Below are positions 58,093 to 64,000 of a DNA stretch of 64,000 nt, one piece after another. The translations under genes and the position numbers were made by a program. The notes beneath the pieces were generated by a model that made no database searches, was not told the DNA's origin, and saw only the letters and a program-made list of their open reading frames with translations. Every line of letters starts with the position of its first letter. The first letter of the stretch is position 1. Origin of the DNA: Shewanella sp. OMA3-2 (lineage in GTDB: Bacteria > Pseudomonadota > Gammaproteobacteria > Enterobacterales > Shewanellaceae); contig NZ_CP090974.1 in assembly GCF_021513195.1 (NCBI RefSeq), positions 1,624,001 to 1,688,000 on the forward strand, in the 5' to 3' direction.

Positions 58093-58674
58093 GTGAAAAA
58101 ATTAACCCTACATGCTGTAGAAGCTATTGATGAGTTGGCTTGGCCTGATAATCATCAAGAGCATACCCTTTATTCATCTGCTTTAGATGTGTTTACCGAC
58201 TTTAAAAACGTAAAACCTCTTGTTATCGATGCACACTCTTCTGCAATTGAAGTTGAACGTTTGATGAAAAAAGCACACGTTAGATTAAAGTTAGTTGTTG
58301 ATAAGAAAGAACATTTTATTGGTTTAATCAGTTATGATTTATTGAGTAGCCAAGAAATTGTTAAAAAGTTAGGCAAAGGCGATTTACGCGAAAATTTGTT
58401 AATTAGTGATTTTATGATCCCGAAATCTGAATTAAAAGCGATTGCCTATGCTGATATTGTCAATGCTAAAATTGGTGATGTGATTGAAACCTTAAAAGCA
58501 GCAGGCCAACAACATTGTTTAGTGACAGATCATGAGGATCACACAATACGTGGTGTGTTATCAGCAAATGATATCGCTAAAAAACTACAGTTAGAGATAG
58601 ATGTCAGTACGCCAACCAGCTTTGCGAGTATTTTTGAAGCGATCTCAATCATCCCTCAACCTCTCGTTGTATAA
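58093..58674 (+). CDS. CBS-domain protein
   Basis: 193 aa from the GTG at 58093, chosen because AAGGA (58081-58085) lies 7 nt upstream; the ATG at 58045 lacks a site. Two CBS motifs: about residues 45-95 (VIDAHSSAIEVERLMKKAHV, FIGLISYDLL) and 130-185 (GDVIETLKAAGQQHCLVTDH, IRGVLSANDIAKKL). Pairs of CBS motifs bind adenosyl nucleotides and act as energy sensors. No effector domain is attached, so the partner is unknown. Confidence 0.85.
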   Translation: MKKLTLHAVEAIDELAWPDNHQEHTLYSSALDVFTDFKNVKPLVIDAHSSAIEVERLMKKAHVRLKLVVDKKEHFIGLISYDLLSSQEIVKKLGKGDLRENLLISDFMIPKSELKAIAYADIVNAKIGDVIETLKAAGQQHCLVTDHEDHTIRGVLSANDIAKKLQLEIDVSTPTSFASIFEAISIIPQPLVV

Positions 58675-58685
58675 AGTATCAATAA

Positions 58686-58722
58686 AAAGCCCCGTGTCGC
58701 TAAATCGCTTCACGGGGCTTTA
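58686..58722. terminator. Bidirectional terminator CBS gene / protease
   Basis: AAAGCCCCGTG (58686-58696) and CACGGGGCTTT (58711-58721) form an 11-bp stem, with T-runs outward on both strands, between convergent genes. Confidence 0.9.
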
Positions 58723-58762
58723 TTATGTTAACCATTTAAAACAGGATTACGTTATTGATTAA

Positions 58763-61210
58763 TTACTGAAAACTCAGTGTCCAAGTATCGATATAGCCAG
58801 TATCACTTCTGGCGTTGTCTACTGCTTTTAACTTCCAAGTGCCACTAGATTCAACACCGCTAAAGTTTGCCGTATAGGTTTTATTGATATTGTCAGCTGA
58901 GCCACCAGTGTTGCTATGCAAAGTCACTTTTTGGCCTGTAGGGCTAATCAGTTCAACTTTTAAATCACCAATATAGGTATGGATGATCCCCACGTTCACC
59001 GAAACTGTACCTGAGTTACCAGTACGTGCCACATTGATTGAACTGGTAATACCGGTAGTATTGTTATCAGGAATGCTAAAGTTATTGGTATTCGTATAGC
59101 TTGCTGGGCCACCGGTGTTTCCACCACCTGTGCTACCTGCGGTGTAATTAGCAACTAAGTTTACACCACTAAATGCGCTGTAACCTTTAACCATTACATA
59201 ATAGGTACCAGATTGTACTGTCGTTATCGGGCAAGATTCGTTATTACCGCCTTTCCAAGGACGACAGTCATAGCTAGTGGTTGATGGTGAAGCGCCATAC
59301 TGAACATATAAGTCAGCATCACCAGTACCACCGCTCATGGTAAAGCTTAGGTTTGTCGCACCTGTTGGCACATCTAATGAGAAATAAAGCTCCTCATCTT
59401 TTGTACCTGTAAGATTCGATTTTGCCACGCCATTAACAAGCACTAAATCTCCGCCACCATTGCCCGGGTTTGTTGGACCATCACAAGATGCATCTAAATA
59501 CGCTTTCGCCGCGGTAGCATTAACCATGCCGTAACCGGTTTGATTGTCACGTCCTGCAACACTTAAATCATCAGCAGTTGCATTTAATGCGGCACGAACT
59601 TGCGTAGCGGTACATTGTGGATGATAGCTCCACACTAAGGTGGCTACACCTGAAACGTGAGGTGTTGCCATAGATGTACCATTGTAATACGCGTAGTCCT
59701 TGTTGCCTTGGTTAGCAATAGTAGTACTTAAGCCAAGCTTGTTACGCAGCGCTAAACCAGTTGCTCTGTCTACAGACATTGTAGGAATGGTGATTTCGCT
59801 GTTAGCGTCAACTAGGAATGGGTTTTGTAAACCAGGTAAGGCACTATTACTGTAAACAATTGCGCCAACAGCACCTGCTGTTTTACACGCTTTGGCGGCA
59901 TTGATCTCAGGATAACTGCTGCCTTGATTACCAACACGCTCCACTAAACAAATTTTGTTACTCATGTTGCCACAATTAAAGCTGGTTCCGCTCACGGTAC
60001 ATTCAGCTAGTGTAGCGGTCACTTGAGCATTAACTGGGCTAGGGGTGTAGCTGGTTCCAGATGGTGTTAAACGATTATGGGGTACAACGCCATTATTGAA
60101 ATAGGATTGACCACCAATAGTGATGTCAGCCAAGCGGCCTTCACCAACTGTTACCGTTGATAGAATAGCTTCACCTGGTCCAGATATTTCTACTTGGTTA
60201 GTGTATTGAGAAAATGCAGCACGATCACGATTACTATCAACAGCAGCAACAGACATAACACCATCATATGATGCAGGATAACTGTGAGTGCTGTCACCAG
60301 CATTACCTGCTGCAGCAATCAGCAATACACCATTATTATAATGTGCATTTAATGCATTACGTTCTGTGGTAGTAGAACCACTGCCACCTAAGCTCATAGT
60401 CACCACGTTAGCACCATTGCTCACACAGGTGTCAACGGCAGCGACAAGTGATGAAGAATATCCCCATCCAGCTTCATTAAAGACTTTAATGACATGAATT
60501 TTGGCATTTTGGTTAGGCATTACGCCAACAACGCCTTCATTGTTGGCAATGGCTGCAATTGTACCTGCTACATGCGTACCGTGGGCATTATTATTGCCTG
60601 GTTGATACCAGTTACCTGTACCTGAGTTATTGGTACCTGTGACATTATTACCACTTAAGTCATTGTGACTACGGTCGTATCCTGAGTCGATAATACAAAT
60701 AGTACGGTTACCTGTTTGGCTATCGCTAAGAGCTGTAGCACCTACAAAGGTTTGGCCCCATGGCGTAGTTTCAGCCAGTAAACGGCGTGGCATATCTTCT
60801 TCGACATATTCAACGTCAGCACGAAGACGAAGCGACTGCACTGATTTTGAATCTAATTTAACGGTATAGCTATTACCACGAGCAATACGTTTCATTTCTT
60901 TAGCTTGAACACCGTTTAGCGCTCTAAAATGAGAAAATATTTCGTGTGAACGCGGTTGGTAGTCAACGGCATTATCTGATTGGCTGGTTGCTTGAGAGTT
61001 AAACTGTTGTAGATTTGATTGCATAGATGTGTCATTTCTAAACTTTACAATATAACGTTTAGGTAATGGCGAAGTATTGTCTAAGCTGGCCGCTGAAATC
61101 CCATTTTGTGATGTTAAGTTTAGGGATTGAGGTGCAGCATACAAGCTAGTAGATACAGCAAGTGCTATACCTGAGAGGCTGAGTAAAATTAAAGGTCGTT
61201 TATTTTGCAT
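58763..61210 (-). CDS. Secreted subtilisin-family (S8) serine protease with PA, PPC and P domains
   Basis: 815-aa extracellular protease. Signal peptide 1-25; I9-type propeptide about 48-140 (PKRYIVKFRNDTSMQ, VEYVEEDMPRRL); catalytic Asp175 in CIIDSGYD, His210 in AHGTHVAGT, oxyanion Asn303, Ser513 in NGTSMATPHVSG. A PA domain is inserted at about 355-490. After a Gly-rich linker come a PPC domain (595-690, DADLYVQYG) and a proprotein-convertase P domain (700-815, HTYIGDLKVELISP). Likely degrades proteins for nutrition. Monocistronic; strong length match to marine S8 proteases. Confidence 0.94.
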   Translation of the reverse strand: MQNKRPLILLSLSGIALAVSTSLYAAPQSLNLTSQNGISAASLDNTSPLPKRYIVKFRNDTSMQSNLQQFNSQATSQSDNAVDYQPRSHEIFSHFRALNGVQAKEMKRIARGNSYTVKLDSKSVQSLRLRADVEYVEEDMPRRLLAETTPWGQTFVGATALSDSQTGNRTICIIDSGYDRSHNDLSGNNVTGTNNSGTGNWYQPGNNNAHGTHVAGTIAAIANNEGVVGVMPNQNAKIHVIKVFNEAGWGYSSSLVAAVDTCVSNGANVVTMSLGGSGSTTTERNALNAHYNNGVLLIAAAGNAGDSTHSYPASYDGVMSVAAVDSNRDRAAFSQYTNQVEISGPGEAILSTVTVGEGRLADITIGGQSYFNNGVVPHNRLTPSGTSYTPSPVNAQVTATLAECTVSGTSFNCGNMSNKICLVERVGNQGSSYPEINAAKACKTAGAVGAIVYSNSALPGLQNPFLVDANSEITIPTMSVDRATGLALRNKLGLSTTIANQGNKDYAYYNGTSMATPHVSGVATLVWSYHPQCTATQVRAALNATADDLSVAGRDNQTGYGMVNATAAKAYLDASCDGPTNPGNGGGDLVLVNGVAKSNLTGTKDEELYFSLDVPTGATNLSFTMSGGTGDADLYVQYGASPSTTSYDCRPWKGGNNESCPITTVQSGTYYVMVKGYSAFSGVNLVANYTAGSTGGGNTGGPASYTNTNNFSIPDNNTTGITSSINVARTGNSGTVSVNVGIIHTYIGDLKVELISPTGQKVTLHSNTGGSADNINKTYTANFSGVESSGTWKLKAVDNARSDTGYIDTWTLSFQ

Positions 61211-61577
61211 TTTTTATATTCCATGTGATGTTTTGCTATTTATATTTTTTATGAGTTGAACTCACGGGTTAATACTCAAGGGTGAATTTTGTTCAACCGC
61301 TAAAATGTAACAGGGTGATTGCATATGTAAACAAATTGTTACCGTTTGCTGTTTTGTATAATGTTATTGTTAGTTTATATCGCTGTGCTTTTATGTATTT
61401 TTTGTGATTTTTTATGCATCTTGTTGAGCGGCTATATTGAGTGAACATACCTGCCACATAAGAGACCTCTAATGATCGAAACAAAAAAATCTATGGTGAT
61501 GTAGTGTTCAATTATGCTTAATGTAAAATGTGATCTTGTGTCTTGGGTCGTATATAGATAAAAGGAATAACATATAC
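61211..61577. other. Divergent intergenic region
   Basis: 367 nt between the S8 protease and the GNAT gene, no gene supported. It holds a plus-strand TATAAT (61357-61362) with TTGTTA 15 nt upstream, a poor spacing, and a small palindrome GAGTT-G-AACTC (61253-61263). AAAGGAATAA at 61561 is the GNAT ribosome binding site. Regulatory sites for the protease presumably lie here but are not recognisable. Confidence 0.45.
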
Positions 61578-62072
61578 ATGAATGGAATATTAAGGCGGGC
61601 TAGTAAGGCTGATGCATTACCAGCCTTTGAACTCAGAAATCTTGCTATATTATCTCAATGTGTTGATTGTTATGGTGTTGATGCTATGACTAAATGGACT
61701 GAAGGTGAGATGCCTGCTGCATACGCAGAGAAGCTATTAAATGATGGTTATGTCTACGTTGTTGACGGGCTGCCAAATGCACCAGAACAACAGTTAATTA
61801 TTGCCACTGGTATGCTTGATGTTAGCACCGGGTTTATTGATGCGCTGTTTGTTCATCCACAATACATGAAGCTAGGCATTGGTAAACTCATGTTGGATCA
61901 TCTTGAGCTTATCGCGAAGGCATCTGGATTGGTTTTTATTGCATTAGAATCAACCTTAAATGCAGCCGATTTTTACCGTAAATGTGGCTTTAATGGTAAT
62001 AAGAAGAGTGTTTATCATTCGCCTAGAGGCTTTGATTTAGACTGTGTTGTGATGCAAAAACAATTGGTTTAG
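61578..62072 (+). CDS. GNAT family N-acetyltransferase
   Basis: 164 aa from the ATG at 61578 (MNGILRRASKADALPAFEL), with AAAGGAA upstream; the longer frame from 61530 has no site. The acetyl-CoA loop is VHPQYMKLGIGKLMLDHLEL near residue 97, preceded by FIDALF and followed by LESTLNAADFYRKCGFNG. Substrate unknown. Monocistronic between the protease and the rhodanese operon. Confidence 0.88.
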   Translation: MNGILRRASKADALPAFELRNLAILSQCVDCYGVDAMTKWTEGEMPAAYAEKLLNDGYVYVVDGLPNAPEQQLIIATGMLDVSTGFIDALFVHPQYMKLGIGKLMLDHLELIAKASGLVFIALESTLNAADFYRKCGFNGNKKSVYHSPRGFDLDCVVMQKQLV

Positions 62073-62110
62073 TTAACTTTTCGATAGTTTTTATTGGGGG
62101 AGTTAAAGAG

Positions 62111-62145
62111 AAATGCCTTCATCGGTTAAATAAAGGCATTTTAAA
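62111..62145. terminator. Probable bidirectional terminator
   Basis: AAATGCCTT (62111-62119) and AAGGCATTT (62133-62141), 9-bp stem, between the convergent GNAT and rhodanese genes. T-runs are short. Confidence 0.6.
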
Positions 62146-62192
62146 ATCATATGCGACTAGTTCGTTAAAACTGCACATTCGAACCGTTTAAT

Positions 62193-62576
62193 TTAAGGTT
62201 TTGATGTTATTAGTGCATCAATGCCGCCAGCGTTAGCGGTATGATTAAACCCTGCTTGAGTTAATGCATCATCGGCAATGCTGCTTCGACGCCCACTTCG
62301 GCAATATAAAACAATATTGTCATCTTTCTTAAGCCCGAGTTGTGCCACGCCTGCAACAATGTTCTCAAAAGGGATATTAATAGCACCTTCAACATGCCCC
62401 TCAGCAAACTCTTCCGCTGTACGCACATCAATGACTAACGCTTGTTGCTCAATCATTTGCCACGCTTGTGCGGGCGTGACATCTTTTGCATAACTTGTTG
62501 GTAAAAATGCTATTAAGCCTACTGTCAATATCGTTAACAACAAGGTTTTAGGATTGGTTTTTTTTATGGTTTTCAT
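62193..62576 (-). CDS. Periplasmic rhodanese
   Basis: 127 aa with a signal peptide (about 1-30, LLLTILTVGLIAFLPTSYA) and one rhodanese domain: LVIDVRTAEEFAEGHVEGAI and active-site Cys92 in VLYCRSGRRSS, the CRxGxR pattern of true sulfurtransferases. Last gene of a minus-strand set with the DUF2892 and RND genes, a combination suggesting sulfur or metal stress handling in the envelope. Confidence 0.92.
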   Translation of the reverse strand: MKTIKKTNPKTLLLTILTVGLIAFLPTSYAKDVTPAQAWQMIEQQALVIDVRTAEEFAEGHVEGAINIPFENIVAGVAQLGLKKDDNIVLYCRSGRRSSIADDALTQAGFNHTANAGGIDALITSKP

Positions 62577-62653
62577 TAAACTTAATGTCCTTTATTCTAT
62601 GGCAACTTAGCTGCAGTAATCGTCGTTAAAGCATTATTTTTGGTGGTAATTGC

Positions 62654-62899
62654 TTATTTTTCGATGGCAAGCATAGCTTCAGTTTTTAAGCCTAGCTTTT
62701 TCATTACCATTGCCGCCAGGCAAAAACCGGTAAATGCGCTTTGAAATAGGTTAGCACCTACAAACACGGTCAGCCAGATAAAATGATGGCTAACAATAGT
62801 GGTTAGTACTAATGATAGTAATACCATAAAGCCAGCAAAGGCCATAATAGTACGTTCGACAGACATTCTGTTCGCTTTGTGAAGTGTTTCATTTACCAT
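62654..62899 (-). CDS. DUF2892 inner-membrane protein
   Basis: 81 aa with two hydrophobic helices (about 18-36 and 40-63) after a short MSVERTIMAFAGFMVLLSL start; the VERTIM-AF and NLFQSAFTGFCLA pattern is DUF2892 (the membrane part of YgaP-like proteins). GGAGAAACACC lies just before the ATG. In YgaP this domain is fused to a rhodanese; here a rhodanese is encoded next to it, 77 nt downstream. Confidence 0.88.
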   Translation of the reverse strand: MVNETLHKANRMSVERTIMAFAGFMVLLSLVLTTIVSHHFIWLTVFVGANLFQSAFTGFCLAAMVMKKLGLKTEAMLAIEK

Positions 62900-62911
62900 G
62901 GTGTTTCTCCT

Positions 62912-64000
62912 TTATTGTACTGTTAATCGGCTGCGCATCACTGCAAAGTACAACACAGGGATGACAACTAGGGTTAAAATTGTTGAGATAAAAATGCCAA
63001 AGATTAGGCTAATAGCAAGGCCGTTAAATATTGGGTCATCTAAGATAAACAAGGCCCCAATCATCGCCGCGAAAGCGGTTAACATTATCGGTTTTGCTCG
63101 AACAGCCCCTGCACTAATGACTGCTTTGTCTAATGCGACGCCTTGAGCTAACTGCTGGTTGATAAAGTCCACCAGTAATATCGAATTTCGCACAATAATA
63201 CCCGCTAGGGCGATCATGCCTATCATTGATGTGGCGGTAAATTGTGCACCTAATAACGCATGTCCAGGCATCACACCAATGATGGTAAGCGGTATTGGCG
63301 CCATGATAACCAATGGCACTAAATAAGATTTAAACTGGCCAACGACTAATAAGTAAATGGCTATCATGCCAACCGCATAAGCAATGCCCATGTCGCGAAA
63401 AGTCTCATAAGTAATTTTCCACTCACCGTCCCATAATATCGCCACTTGTGATAGTCCATCTGGCTGATTAACAAAATGTTGGGCTATGGGGTAGGGCTTA
63501 TCAATATTGGCATCATCAATTTGAGCTGAAATATCAAACATACCATAAAGTGGGCTATCGGTTGGCCCCGCCATGTCTGCGACGACCATGATCATCGGTA
63601 GCATATTTTTGTGCACAATAGCGGCGTTAATGTTGCCTTGATGAATGCTAGCGACAGAGGATAAATAAATTGGCTCACCGGCTGTGTTTATCATTTTTAA
63701 ATTAAGCACCTGCTGTAAATCCACTTTGTCAGCGTCATCTAACTGCAGCCTAATTGGGGTGGGATATTTATTGGTTTGAGAATGTAAATAGCTGACATCT
63801 TTGCCGCCAATACTAGTGGCAATGGAATTAACTATTTGTGTGTAAGATAGTCCAAGTAAGCTGGCTTTTGCACGGTCAATATTAACTTGCCATTGCTGCT
63901 GCTTGGCGGGTAAATAAATATCCACATCAACCACATGTTCAGTATTGTTAAAGCGCTGCTCTAAATCGCTAGCAGCTTGCTCACGAAGTGCAGTGGTCGG
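62912..64000 (-). CDS. RND efflux permease, C-terminal part (runs off the window)
   Basis: At least 363 codons; the frame is open to position 64000 so the gene continues past the edge. It is the C-terminal half of an HAE1/AcrB-type pump: periplasmic porter/docking segments (VDIYLPAKQQQWQVNIDRAK, GLSYTQIVNSIATSIGGKD), then TM8-TM12 with VVGQFKSYLVPLVIMAPIPL, IGMIALAGIIVRNSILLVDF and AVRAKPIMLTAFAAMIGA. Substrate is unknown; metals or organic compounds are both possible. Ends 12 nt before the DUF2892 gene. Confidence 0.92.
   Translation of the reverse strand, partial: PTTALREQAASDLEQRFNNTEHVVDVDIYLPAKQQQWQVNIDRAKASLLGLSYTQIVNSIATSIGGKDVSYLHSQTNKYPTPIRLQLDDADKVDLQQVLNLKMINTAGEPIYLSSVASIHQGNINAAIVHKNMLPMIMVVADMAGPTDSPLYGMFDISAQIDDANIDKPYPIAQHFVNQPDGLSQVAILWDGEWKITYETFRDMGIAYAVGMIAIYLLVVGQFKSYLVPLVIMAPIPLTIIGVMPGHALLGAQFTATSMIGMIALAGIIVRNSILLVDFINQQLAQGVALDKAVISAGAVRAKPIMLTAFAAMIGALFILDDPIFNGLAISLIFGIFISTILTLVVIPVLYFAVMRSRLTVQ

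Overview
The window looks like chromosomal DNA of a marine gammaproteobacterium, most likely Shewanella or a close relative. This is inferred from protein style and gene content (hemH, yqgE-ruvX, cheV, sstT, queA-tgt-yajC-secDF, a large S8 protease with a P domain) and not from a database search.

Layout. Positions 1-5430 hold housekeeping genes: a glutathione-peroxidase homologue, hemH, a YciH/SUI1 factor, yqgE, ruvX, a DUF4136 lipoprotein and rfaH. Positions 5430-31562 are one long plus-strand surface-polysaccharide (O-antigen type) locus. It opens with a leader of about 680 nt carrying a perfect 12-nt ops element, the RfaH recruitment signal. Next come export and chain-length genes (large SLBB Wza-like protein, wzz), UDP-HexNAcA genes (tviB, tviC), dTDP-sugar genes (rfbB, rfbA), an amino-sugar cassette (aminotransferase, WbqC-like, degenerate aminotransferase, GNAT, 3-hydroxyacyl-CoA dehydrogenase), wzx, three glycosyltransferases, an IS5-type remnant, a probable wzy, an asparagine-synthase-like amidotransferase, and an SDR reductase, PglC-type transferase and WbpM-type dehydratase that together fit UDP-QuiNAc/FucNAc synthesis and chain initiation. 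A strong terminator ends the locus at 31531-31562.

Positions 31600-42040 are a mosaic. Single genes (beta-CASP nuclease, rfbD-rfbC, GIY-YIG, ABC exporter, Ada-AlkA fusion, ogt) lie among four arrays of a REP/BIME-like palindromic repeat with core CGTCATCCC...GGGATC. Just before rfbD lies a deletion scar: the first ~24 codons of an rfbB fused to the last ~17 codons of an rfbA. This shows that a full rfbBADC operon once stood there.

Positions 42200-64000 are again ordinary chromosome: a DEAD-box helicase, phosphatase, cheV, sstT, rluA, a thioredoxin-like protein, acpH, queA-tgt-yajC-secD-secF, DUF3224, a rhodanese plus CysG-like pair, yaeQ, a CBS protein, the S8 protease, a GNAT, and a rhodanese-DUF2892-RND pump operon that runs off the right edge.

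How the locus probably works: RfaH loads at ops and lets polymerase cross about 25 kb. The enzymes would make UDP-HexNAcA (possibly amidated), dTDP-4-amino-4,6-dideoxyglucose carrying an acyl group such as 3-hydroxybutyryl, and a 2-acetamido-2,6-dideoxyhexose that starts the unit on undecaprenyl phosphate. Three glycosyltransferases suggest a four-sugar repeat.

Quality note: five otherwise intact genes (Wza-like, wzx, wbpM, beta-CASP, DEAD helicase) each carry exactly one -1 frameshift at a short homopolymer or CCGG. This uniformity suggests base-calling errors more than five true pseudogenes. The IS5 transposase, with two stops and a shift, looks genuinely decayed.
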